From positions 1 through 5,719 of the forward strand of contig URNU01000106.1 in assembly GCA_900549275.1 (NCBI GenBank): a stretch of DNA of 5,719 nt, in the 5' to 3' direction. This DNA is from an uncultured Collinsella sp. (lineage in GTDB: Bacteria > Actinomycetota > Coriobacteriia > Coriobacteriales > Coriobacteriaceae). The notes under the pieces are model-generated. The model saw only the letters and a program-made list of their open reading frames with translations, did not search any database and was not told where the DNA came from. The number at the start of each line of letters is the position of its first letter. Position 1 is the first letter of the stretch. A program made the position numbers and the translations under genes. Below are positions 1-5,676 of the stretch, one piece after another.

Positions 1-756
1 CACCTGCTCGACCTTAAGTCCAACGTCATCGTCGGTAAGAAGATCCCGGCTGGTACCGGCCTCAAGCCGTACGCCAACGCCAAGCTGACGTATCGCACGG
101 CCGACGGCTATGTCGACATCGACGGCCCGGCTTCGCCCAACGCCAAGTCGCTGCCCGAGTGGGCTCCGGTTGAGCTCAAGGACCTGGACGAGCAGCTCCC
201 GCAGCAGCTCGACTGGGCCGGCTACGACGAGTTCGGTGGTGCTGACGGTTCGTTCACCCGCAACGGCCACACCATCTCCGCCGAGAAGGCTCGCCTGTAC
301 CTGTTCGACGACCTGGGCGTGTCGCAGCGCTGGACCAACAAGTTCAGCGAGGTCGGCATCGAGACGGTCGGCGACCTGGTCGGCAAGTCCGAGGAGGATC
401 TGCTGCGCATCGATGGCATCGGTGCCAAGGCGATCGAGGAGCTCCGTGACGGCCTGGAGGCCCACGACCTGCTCTACATCCTCGAGAACAACGACGACGT
501 TGCCGACGAGGAAGACCTCTCGCAGCTGCTGCAGATGGTCTTTAGCCCCGACGGTCCGGACGATATCCTGCTGGGTACTTCCGCTCCGACGCATCACGCC
601 GACGCCGACGAGGAGCTCCTGGGCGCCCCGATCGACGACAAGAAGGCTCCCGCCAACGGCGCGATCAACGAGGACGTGGCTTCCCTCGACGAGCTGCTCA
701 ACCAGCTCGTGGACACCGACGACGCCGAAGAGGCCAAGGACAACGACGAGGAGTAA
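1..756 (+). CDS. rpoC: RNA polymerase beta' subunit, C-terminal part (5' end outside window)
   Basis: This is the last 251 codons of the beta' subunit of RNA polymerase, open in frame 1 from the window edge to TAA at 754-756. The identifying motif is NVIVGKKIPAGTG at fragment residues 9-21, the conserved end of the beta' core. In E. coli fewer than 50 residues follow that motif; here about 230 do. Residues about 99-157 form a helix-hairpin-helix segment that resembles the RNA polymerase alpha-subunit C-terminal domain (LGVSQRW, GIETVGDLV, EEDLLRIDGIGAKAIEEL). The remaining tail, about 160-251, is strongly acidic, rich in D and E, and probably disordered. The gene ends 26 bp before a strong terminator, so it closes its own operon, presumably rpoBC. 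Identity as rpoC is secure from the core motif. The alpha-CTD likeness is read by eye from the pattern of conserved residues, and its function is unknown. Confidence 0.93.
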   Translation, partial: HLLDLKSNVIVGKKIPAGTGLKPYANAKLTYRTADGYVDIDGPASPNAKSLPEWAPVELKDLDEQLPQQLDWAGYDEFGGADGSFTRNGHTISAEKARLYLFDDLGVSQRWTNKFSEVGIETVGDLVGKSEEDLLRIDGIGAKAIEELRDGLEAHDLLYILENNDDVADEEDLSQLLQMVFSPDGPDDILLGTSAPTHHADADEELLGAPIDDKKAPANGAINEDVASLDELLNQLVDTDDAEEAKDNDEE

Positions 757-782
757 TTTCCAAGTACGTTAACCGTCCTTCC

Positions 783-819
783 AAAGACCCGTTTCCCAAC
801 AGGGGAGCGGGTCTTTTTT
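783..819 (+). terminator. Rho-independent terminator of rpoC
   Basis: A 15-bp stem pairs 783-797 with 802-816, including two G-T pairs, around the loop AACA (798-801). It runs straight into a T tract at 814-819. The stem core is GACCCG/CGGGTC. It lies 26 bp after the rpoC stop and should separate rpoC from the str operon downstream. Confidence 0.93.
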
Positions 820-848
820 GGTGAGGAACGTTGCCCCGAAGAGCACGT

Positions 849-989
849 CGGATCCCCGGCCCGGGCGGCGCAGGGGTTAAGTTTGTCGCGAGTTCCGCAC
901 GAGCCGGAGGCCACTTAATGTGGCCTCCGTGCGAGCCAGGACTGTAGAGCAGCAAACTTAACCCCTGCGCCGCCCGGGCTGGGAATCCG
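849..989. repeat. Long palindromic element (37-bp inverted repeat with inner hairpin)
   Basis: Arms 849-885 and 953-989 pair over 37 bp with one mismatch (854/984) and one G-T pair (858/980). The inner 27 bp of each arm (859-885 and 953-979) are perfect inverted copies. The middle holds its own perfect 10-bp stem, 905-914 with 920-929, around the loop TTAAT. The sequences between the inner and outer stems pair only partly (891-895 with 939-943, 896-899 with 930-933). No T tract follows and no coding frame fits. The symmetry and size, about 141 bp, suit a MITE or another small dispersed palindromic repeat. I see no clear target-site duplication. A structured RNA or a cruciform is also possible. 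The inverted repeat is certain; its nature is inferred. Confidence 0.9.
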
Positions 990-1017
990 CCCCCGCGCAC
1001 AGGAGGGGATTCCTTTT
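982..1017 (+). terminator. Possible second terminator-like hairpin upstream of rpsL
   Basis: GGAATCC (982-988) pairs perfectly with GGATTCC (1007-1013). Further C-G pairs lie inside (990-991 with 1005-1006, 993-994 with 1002-1003), and TTTT follows at 1014-1017. The T run is short and the stem is interrupted, so this is weaker than the terminator at 783-819. Its left arm overlaps the right arm of the 849-989 palindrome, so the two structures could not form together. Confidence 0.35.
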
Positions 1018-1072
1018 GTGTAGGCTTTGCGGAAATGTGCTCATTTTGGGATACGCCCGGCGGCGTGGTCTG

Positions 1073-1101
1073 TTGACGGCACAGCTAACGGCACGTATCC
1101 T
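1073..1101 (+). promoter_or_regulatory. Sigma70-type promoter of the str operon
   Basis: TTGACG (1073-1078) is a near-consensus -35 box and TATCCT (1096-1101) a -10 box, separated by the ideal 17 bp. Transcription would start around 1106-1108, leaving a leader of about 88 nt before rpsL. It lies downstream of the rpoC terminator and of the palindrome and is the only strong promoter seen ahead of rpsL. Confidence 0.8.
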
Positions 1102-1116
1102 ATCGAACTGCGTGTT

Positions 1117-1141
1117 TCGTAGGGGGATGCTGACCCCTCGA
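1117..1141 (+). other. Hairpin in the rpsL leader RNA
   Basis: AGGGG (1121-1125) pairs with CCCCT (1134-1138). The stem is extended by TCG (1117-1119) with CGA (1139-1141) past one bulged T. It would form about 10 nt after the predicted transcription start. It may stabilise the leader or take part in ribosomal-protein feedback. I recognise no known leader family, and the stem is short. Confidence 0.35.
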
Positions 1142-1194
1142 TTCAAGCCGTTGCACTTTACAGAAAGCTGGAATCATTCGAGAAGGAGTACGCT

Positions 1195-1572
1195 TTGCCT
1201 ACTATTAACCAGCTGGTTCGCCAGGGCCGTCGTTCCGTGCCCAAGAAGTCCAAGAACGCTGCTCTGCAGCACAACTCCCAGAAGCGCGGCGTGTGCACCC
1301 GCGTCTTCACCACGAGCCCCAAGAAGCCGAACTCGGCTCTTCGTAAGGTTGCCCGTGTTCGCCTCGTCAACGGCATCGAAGTTACTGCTTACATCCCGGG
1401 TGAGGGCCACAACCTGCAGGAGCACTCCATCGTGCTCGTCCGCGGCGGTCGTGTCCGTGACCTCCCTGGTGTCCGTTATCACGTCATCCGTGGCGCCTAC
1501 GACGCTGCTCCGGTCCAGAACCGTATGCAGGCCCGTTCCAAGTACGGTGCTAAGCGCCCCAAGGCCAAATAA
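1195..1572 (+). CDS. rpsL: 30S ribosomal protein S12, TTG start
   Basis: S12 sits at the decoding centre of the 30S subunit and controls accuracy. The 125-residue protein is the usual length (E. coli 124). It opens [13 protein letters not shown] and contains the family signatures QKRGVCTRV (29-37), KKPNSALRK (43-51), [10 protein letters not shown] (69-78) and [14 protein letters not shown] (83-96). The start is TTG at 1195, set by the conserved N-terminus and by AAGGAG at 1183-1188 six bases upstream. Lys43 is present, but the second lysine of the streptomycin site, Lys88 in this numbering (mature K87 in E. coli), is Arg, codon CGT at 1456-1458. K-to-R change there is a known streptomycin-resistance mutation in E. 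coli and M. tuberculosis. Asp89, the residue methylthiolated by RimO in E. coli, is kept. It is the first gene of the operon, followed by rpsG after 73 bp. Confidence 0.98.
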   Translation: MPTINQLVRQGRRSVPKKSKNAALQHNSQKRGVCTRVFTTSPKKPNSALRKVARVRLVNGIEVTAYIPGEGHNLQEHSIVLVRGGRVRDLPGVRYHVIRGAYDAAPVQNRMQARSKYGAKRPKAK

Positions 1573-1597
1573 GCCAGATAACGTTTTGATACTTTCG

Positions 1598-1623
1598 CCG
1601 TGTGCCGCCTAAGCGCCGCACGG
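1598..1623 (+). promoter_or_regulatory. rpsL-rpsG intercistronic hairpin, candidate S7 feedback site
   Basis: CCGTGTGCCGC (1598-1608) pairs with GCGCCGCACGG (1613-1623), giving 10 pairs with one C-C mismatch and one G-T pair, around the loop CTAA. No T tract follows, so it is not a terminator. It lies 10 nt before the rpsG Shine-Dalgarno. In E. coli the rpsL-rpsG intercistronic RNA is where S7 binds to repress the str operon. The location matches, but I cannot show that this structure mimics the S7 site on 16S rRNA. Confidence 0.4.
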
Positions 1624-1645
1624 TAGACACTTAAGGAGATTTCAC

Positions 1646-2119
1646 ATGCCGCGTCGTGCAGCAGCTAATCGTCGTGAGGTTCAGCCTGACGCCGTTTACA
1701 ACAACCGCCTGGTGACTCAGCTCATCAACAAGGTCCTTCTTGACGGCAAGAAGGCCACCGCTGAGCGCATCGTTTACACCGCTTTCGAGATCGTTGCCGA
1801 GAAGTCCGAGGGTGGCGACGCTCTCGCTACCTTCAAGAAGGCTATGGACAACGTCAAGCCCACGCTCGAGGTTAAGCCCAAGCGTGTCGGTGGCGCTACC
1901 TATCAGGTCCCGATGGAGGTCAACTCCCGTCGTTCCACCGCTCTGGGTATCCGCTGGATCGTCAACTTCTCCCGCGCTCGCAAGGAGAAGACCATGGCCG
2001 AGCGTCTCGCCAACGAGATCCTCGACGCTTCCAACGGCCTGGGCGCTTCCGTCAAGAAGCGTGAGGACGTCTTCAAGATGGCCGAGGCCAACCGCGCGTT
2101 CTCTCACTATCGTTGGTAA
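1646..2119 (+). CDS. rpsG: 30S ribosomal protein S7
   Basis: S7 is a primary binder of the 3' major domain of 16S rRNA and organises the 30S head. At 157 residues it is the normal bacterial length. It opens [15 protein letters not shown] and shows the conserved stretches [15 protein letters not shown] (22-36), [11 protein letters not shown] (82-92), [12 protein letters not shown] (95-106) and the C-terminal [21 protein letters not shown]. The ATG is supported by AAGGAG at 1633-1638, seven bases upstream. It follows rpsL by 73 bp and precedes fusA by 19 bp, the classic str order. In E. coli S7 is the autoregulator of this operon; here that is supported only by a hairpin in the gap ahead of the gene. 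Nothing in the protein is unusual. Confidence 0.98.
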   Translation: MPRRAAANRREVQPDAVYNNRLVTQLINKVLLDGKKATAERIVYTAFEIVAEKSEGGDALATFKKAMDNVKPTLEVKPKRVGGATYQVPMEVNSRRSTALGIRWIVNFSRARKEKTMAERLANEILDASNGLGASVKKREDVFKMAEANRAFSHYRW

Positions 2120-2138
2120 GTTAAGGTAAGGAACTAAC

Positions 2139-4238
2139 ATGGCTAAGCCTAAGTACAAGCTTTCCGATACCCGTAACATCGGCATCATGGCCCACATCGA
2201 TGCCGGTAAGACCACCACGACCGAGCGTATTCTTTACTACACCGGTAAGACCCACAAGATCGGTGAGGTCCATGAGGGCGCTGCCACCATGGACTGGATG
2301 GTTCAGGAGCAGGAGCGCGGCGTAACCATTACCTCCGCTGCTACCACGTGCTTCTGGAACAAGGACGGTAAGGACTACCGCATCCAGATCATCGACACCC
2401 CGGGCCACGTTGACTTCACCGCCGAGGTCGAGCGCTGCCTGCGCGTCCTCGATGGCGCTGTCGCCGTCTTCGACGCCGTTGCCGGCGTTCAGCCCCAGTC
2501 TGAGACCGTTTGGCGTCAGGCTTCTACCTTCAACGTCCCCCGCATCGCCTTCATCAACAAGTATGACCGCGTGGGCGCTGATTTCTTCAACGCTATCGAG
2601 ACCATGAAGGATCGTCTCGACGCCAACGCCGTGGCCGCTCAGGTCCCGATGGGCGCCGAGGACAACTTCTGGGGCGTCATCGACCTGGTCACCATGACTG
2701 CATGGGACTTCAAGGCCGACGAGAAGGGCATGACCTACCCCGAGCCGATGGACGAGATCCCGGCTGAGTTTGCCGACATCGCTGCCACCAAGCGCGAGGA
2801 GCTCCTCGACGCTGCTGCCAGCTTTGACGACGAGCTCATGGAGAAGATCCTCATGGAGGAGGACTTCACCGTCGAGGAGCTCAAGGCTGCTCTGCGCAAG
2901 GGCGTTCTGGCCAACGAGCTCAACCTCGTCTTCGTGGGCTCCGCCTACAAGAACAAGGGCGTTCAGGAGCTGCTCGACGCTGTCGTCGACTACCTGCCCA
3001 GCCCGCTCGACGTTGAGGCCGTCACCGGTACCGATCCGGACACCGGCGAGGAGATCCAGCGTCATCCTTCCTTCGACGAGCCCTTCTCCGGCCTGGTCTT
3101 CAAGATCATGACCGACCCGTTCGTCGGTAAGCTCACCTACGTCCGCGTTTACTCCGGCCGCGCCGAGTCCGGCTCCTACGTGGTCAACGCTTCCAACGGT
3201 CAGCGCGAGCGTCTCGGCCGCATCCTCGAGATGAACGCCGCCGAGCGTATCGACCGTGACGACGCTGCCGCCGGCGACATCGTCGCTTGCGTCGGCTTCA
3301 AGAACTCCACCACCGGTGACACCCTGTGCGCCGAGGGCAAGGAGATCGTCCTCGAGAAGATCGAGTTCGCTAAGCCCGTTATTGACGTTGCCATCGAGCC
3401 CAAGACCAAGGCCGAGCAGGACAAGATGTCCCTGGCTCTGACTAAGCTCGCCGAGGAGGACCCGACCTTCCAGGTGTCCACCAACCACGAGACCGGCCAG
3501 ACCATCATCGCCGGCATGGGCGAGCTGCACCTCGAGATCATCGTCGACCGTCTGCTCCGCGAGTTCAAGGTTGACGCTAACGTTGGTAAGCCCCAGGTTG
3601 CCTACCGCGAGACCGCTGGTCACGACGTCGAGAAGGCTGAGGGCAAGTTCGTCCGTCAGTCCGGCGGTCGTGGTCAGTACGGCCACGCCGTCATCAAGCT
3701 CGAGAAGATGGAGGAGGGCTTCGGCTACGAGTTCGTCAACGCTATCGTCGGCGGCGTCGTGCCCAAGGAGTACATCCCGTCCATCGACAAGGGCATCCAG
3801 GAGGCCCTGAACACCGGTGTTATCGCCGGCTTCCCGGTCCTCGACGTTAAGGTCACCCTGTTCGACGGTTCTTACCACGAGGTCGACTCCTCCGAGGCCG
3901 CCTTCAAGATCGCCGGTTCCATGGCTATCAAGGACGCCCTCAAGAAGTCCGATCCGCAGCTGCTCGAGCCGATCATGGCTGTCGAGGTCGAGACCCCCGA
4001 GCAGTACATGGGCGACGTTATGGGCAACCTCTCCGGTCGCCGCGGCAAGATCGAGGGCATGGAGGATCGCAAGAACAGCAAGCTCATCCGTGCCAAGGTG
4101 CCGCTGGGCGAGATGTTCGGTTACGCTACCGACCTTCGCTCCCAGACCCAGGGCCGTGCATCCTACACGATGCAGTTCGACTCTTATGAGCCCGCGCCCA
4201 AGTCCATCGTGGACGAGGTCATGAGCAAGAACGCCTAA
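2139..4238 (+). CDS. fusA: Translation elongation factor G (EF-G)
   Basis: EF-G is the ribosomal translocase GTPase, moving tRNAs and mRNA after each peptide bond. The 699 residues match full-length EF-G. The GTPase motifs are complete: G1 AHIDAGKT (18-25), G2 RGVTI (60-64), G3 DTPGH (86-90), G4 NKYD (140-143) and G5 GSAYKN (267-272). G4 has Tyr where NKMD is most usual, but the NKxD consensus holds. Domain II covers about 310-400, domain III contains [10 protein letters not shown] (458-467), domain IV covers about 485-605 with its tip histidine in [12 protein letters not shown] (His580), and domain V contains [19 protein letters not shown] (618-636). The ATG follows AAGGAA (2128-2133) by five bases. 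The gene is 19 bp after rpsG and is surely co-transcribed. Downstream comes rpsJ, not tuf. Codon bias is very strong, as expected for high expression. Confidence 0.98.
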   Translation: MAKPKYKLSDTRNIGIMAHIDAGKTTTTERILYYTGKTHKIGEVHEGAATMDWMVQEQERGVTITSAATTCFWNKDGKDYRIQIIDTPGHVDFTAEVERCLRVLDGAVAVFDAVAGVQPQSETVWRQASTFNVPRIAFINKYDRVGADFFNAIETMKDRLDANAVAAQVPMGAEDNFWGVIDLVTMTAWDFKADEKGMTYPEPMDEIPAEFADIAATKREELLDAAASFDDELMEKILMEEDFTVEELKAALRKGVLANELNLVFVGSAYKNKGVQELLDAVVDYLPSPLDVEAVTGTDPDTGEEIQRHPSFDEPFSGLVFKIMTDPFVGKLTYVRVYSGRAESGSYVVNASNGQRERLGRILEMNAAERIDRDDAAAGDIVACVGFKNSTTGDTLCAEGKEIVLEKIEFAKPVIDVAIEPKTKAEQDKMSLALTKLAEEDPTFQVSTNHETGQTIIAGMGELHLEIIVDRLLREFKVDANVGKPQVAYRETAGHDVEKAEGKFVRQSGGRGQYGHAVIKLEKMEEGFGYEFVNAIVGGVVPKEYIPSIDKGIQEALNTGVIAGFPVLDVKVTLFDGSYHEVDSSEAAFKIAGSMAIKDALKKSDPQLLEPIMAVEVETPEQYMGDVMGNLSGRRGKIEGMEDRKNSKLIRAKVPLGEMFGYATDLRSQTQGRASYTMQFDSYEPAPKSIVDEVMSKNA

Positions 4239-4263
4239 GTTCGAGCTCCCTGTTACGTAATCC

Positions 4264-4282
4264 TGCGAGAACACTTCTCGCA
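4264..4282 (+). other. Small hairpin between fusA and rpsJ
   Basis: TGCGAGAA (4264-4271) pairs perfectly with TTCTCGCA (4275-4282) around the loop CAC. It is followed by CTCTTTGG, which runs into the rpsJ Shine-Dalgarno. The T content is too low for efficient termination. It could set the relative yield of rpsJ, protect mRNA ends or mark a processing site; the sequence alone does not decide. Confidence 0.5.
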
Positions 4283-4299
4283 CTCTTTGGAGGTTTAAG

Positions 4300-4608
4300 T
4301 TGGCTACCCAGAAGATCCGCATTCGCCTCAAGGGCTATGATCACGAGGTCGTCGATCAGTCCGCGAAGCTCATCGTCGAGACCGCTCAGAAGACCGGCGC
4401 TCGCGTTTCCGGTCCTGTCCCCCTGCCCACCGAGCGCAACCTGTACACGGTTATCCGCTCGCCGCACGTGAACAAGGACTCCCGTGAGCAGTTCGAGATG
4501 CGCACCCACAAGCGCCTCATCGACATCCTCGACCCCACCTCGGGCACCGTTGATTCGCTCATGCGTCTCGACCTCCCCGCTGGCGTCGACATCGACATCA
4601 AGCTCTAA
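4300..4608 (+). CDS. rpsJ: 30S ribosomal protein S10, TTG start
   Basis: S10 is a 30S head protein that also acts as NusE in transcription antitermination and coupling with NusG. The 102-residue length is typical. It opens [21 protein letters not shown] and contains [37 protein letters not shown] S10 core sequence at about 38-70, then [10 protein letters not shown] (71-80) and the C-terminal [11 protein letters not shown]. The start codon is TTG at 4300, fixed by the conserved N-terminus and by TTGGAGG at 4287-4293, six bases upstream. It lies 61 bp after fusA with no convincing promoter between, so it is read as the last gene of the str operon. In many bacteria rpsJ leads the S10 operon (rplC, rplD and so on). 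Here a terminator follows 19 bp after its stop, so it is separated from those genes. Confidence 0.98.
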   Translation: MATQKIRIRLKGYDHEVVDQSAKLIVETAQKTGARVSGPVPLPTERNLYTVIRSPHVNKDSREQFEMRTHKRLIDILDPTSGTVDSLMRLDLPAGVDIDIKL

Positions 4609-4627
4609 GCGATATCGCTCATAGCTT

Positions 4628-4670
4628 AAAGAGCCCCGCTGCCATTACGGTAGCGGGGCTCTTTTGTTTT
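4628..4670 (+). terminator. Rho-independent terminator of the str operon
   Basis: A 16-bp stem pairs 4628-4643 with 4649-4664 (core GAGCCCCGCT/AGCGGGGCTC, one G-T pair) around a 5-nt loop, followed by TTTTGTTTT at 4662-4670. It lies 19 bp after rpsJ. Read on the minus strand the same stem is followed by only a short T run, so it may also weakly end birA, which converges on it from 4724. Confidence 0.94.
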
Positions 4671-4723
4671 GAATGATGGTTTGGACTACTGGGTAATGCT
4701 GCCGAGTAGGTGGCTGCGGTGCC

Positions 4724-5500
4724 CTATTCGCTCAAGGGACGCAGCGATGCCTCCTCAAAATGGAAGGGACGCAAGCCGTCTTCCGTTTCGATACACGCGC
4801 GACCAAAGGCGTCGACGGTTTTAAAGACGCCTCGCGCCAGTTCGTCTCCTGCGGGGGAGCGGGCGATAACGTGCTCCCCAATCCAATTGAGGTGAGCGAC
4901 ATATTCGCCGTGGATGGGCGCGAGCGGTCCAGTGTTTTCTTCCATGGCGTTGAGGCGCTCTGCCCACGCATCTACAGCGTTTACGACGGTGTGATAGACC
5001 TCCTTGAGTAGCGCGTCGACGACGGGAACGTTCTCGTTGAGGTCGGAGAGACCGATTGCCGGCAGGCCGCCATCGGGAACCTCCGAGGGCACATAGTTCA
5101 CATTGACGCCAATGCCGCAGACGGCGAAAGGTTTGCCTTCGTTATCGCGTGCGGCTTCGACCAGAATGCCGCCGAGCTTGCGTCCTCGCGCGACCAGGTC
5201 ATTGGGCCATTTGAGGGCTATTTCGCTTGCAAGGCCCTGCTTTTCGAGCGCTTCGAGCACTGCTAGGCCGCTGACGGCGGCAAGACCAGAGTACTTTACA
5301 GGATTAACGCATGGACGCAGGACAATCGAAAGCAATAGGTTGCCGGCGGTTGAATCCCACTTGTGGCCGCGCCGGCCGCGTCCTGCTGTCTGAGCCCGGG
5401 CGGCAAGTCCCGTGCCGTGCGACGCTCCCTGTTTTCCTGCTTCGAGCAGGTCATCGTTGGTCGATCCGGTTACGTCGACCACCGTTAAACGAGAATCCAT
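4724..5500 (-). CDS. birA: Biotin-[acetyl-CoA carboxylase] ligase, no DNA-binding domain
   Basis: This cytoplasmic enzyme activates biotin with ATP to biotinyl-5'-AMP and transfers it to the target lysine of biotin carriers such as AccB. Catalytic motifs are in order: STND (13-16), QTAGRGRRGHKW (37-48, the biotinyl-AMP loop), KWPNDL (97-102, with the catalytic-site Lys97), KLGGILVE (108-115) and GIGVNVN (129-135). A small C-terminal SH3-like domain fits about 205-258. At 258 residues it lacks the N-terminal winged helix of E. coli BirA (321 residues), so it is a mono-functional ligase and should not act as the biotin repressor. The ATG at 5498-5500 is preceded by AGGAGG (5512-5517) with a rather long 11-base spacing; no nearer in-frame start is seen. 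It converges on the str operon and diverges from the probable fabH. Codon bias is weaker than in the ribosomal genes. Confidence 0.95.
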   Translation of the reverse strand: MDSRLTVVDVTGSTNDDLLEAGKQGASHGTGLAARAQTAGRGRRGHKWDSTAGNLLLSIVLRPCVNPVKYSGLAAVSGLAVLEALEKQGLASEIALKWPNDLVARGRKLGGILVEAARDNEGKPFAVCGIGVNVNYVPSEVPDGGLPAIGLSDLNENVPVVDALLKEVYHTVVNAVDAWAERLNAMEENTGPLAPIHGEYVAHLNWIGEHVIARSPAGDELARGVFKTVDAFGRACIETEDGLRPFHFEEASLRPLSE

Positions 5501-5579
5501 AACAGCTGCTACCTCCTAAGGTAATAAGGCAATCGCGTAATGGTGTCGAGAGATAGACACAATGTGAAGCCTTTGTCGC

Positions 5580-5608
5580 ATTTGAACAATTTAATGTTAA
5601 CACGTCAA
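5580..5608 (-). promoter_or_regulatory. Candidate birA promoter
   Basis: On the minus strand TTGACG (5603-5608) is a good -35 box. At 17 bp it is followed by TCAAAT (5580-5585), which matches four of six -10 positions. It would give a birA leader of about 70 nt. The -35 box lies inside the first operator-like repeat (5595-5612), so a protein bound there would block birA. Confidence 0.4.
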
Positions 5609-5612
5609 CAAC
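5595..5612. promoter_or_regulatory. Operator-like repeat, copy 1
   Basis: TGTTAACACGTCAACAAC recurs at 5643-5660 with a single difference. The first 16 bases form an imperfect palindrome of the form TGTTnACnnGTnAACA, typical of a dimeric repressor site. It overlaps the candidate birA -35 box and lies where the -35 region of the rightward promoter would be. The binding protein is unknown; the BirA encoded here has no DNA-binding domain. Confidence 0.65.
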
Positions 5613-5625
5613 GACTGAAATGCGT

Positions 5626-5631
5626 TATCCT
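5626..5631 (+). promoter_or_regulatory. Candidate -10 box of the rightward (fabH) promoter
   Basis: TATCCT is identical to the -10 box of the str promoter at 1096-1101. The hexamer 17 bp upstream (5603-5608, CGTCAA) is a poor -35 box, so this promoter would be weak or need help. The two operator-like repeats flank it at about -35 and +13. Confidence 0.4.
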
Positions 5632-5642
5632 CTCTTGGTCGA

Positions 5643-5660
5643 TGTAAACACGTCAACAAC
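5643..5660. promoter_or_regulatory. Operator-like repeat, copy 2
   Basis: TGTAAACACGTCAACAAC differs from the copy at 5595-5612 only at its fourth base. It lies in the same orientation, 48 bp further on, and ends two bases before the fabH Shine-Dalgarno. A protein bound here could block initiation or early elongation. Confidence 0.65.
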
Positions 5661-5676
5661 TCAAAGGAGGTTAGTG

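Noticed and set aside
849..989. Palindrome as the rpoC terminator
   Set aside because: It has no T tract, and a complete terminator already lies just upstream at 783-819.
594..1000. Minus-strand frames across the rpoC end, terminator and palindrome
   Set aside because: They cross a strong terminator and a perfect palindrome, have compositional-shadow character and show no ribosome-binding site.
1016..1612. 198-codon plus-strand frame overlapping the promoter, leader and rpsL
   Set aside because: It runs out of frame through rpsL, starts upstream of the promoter, is low-complexity (S, R, P, T) and has no Shine-Dalgarno.
4239..4263. Possible separate promoter for rpsJ (TTCGAG ... TAATCC)
   Set aside because: The -35 likeness is poor and the spacing wrong; co-transcription with fusA is simpler.
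2121..4331. 736-codon open frame on the minus strand opposite fusA
   Set aside because: It is the antisense shadow of a highly biased GC-rich gene. The translation is low-complexity (rich in L, V, G, D, E) and resembles no family, and fusA is unmistakable on the plus strand.
5545..5562. Small inverted repeat GTGTC...GACAC in the birA leader
   Set aside because: A 5-bp stem with an 8-base loop is expected by chance at this length.
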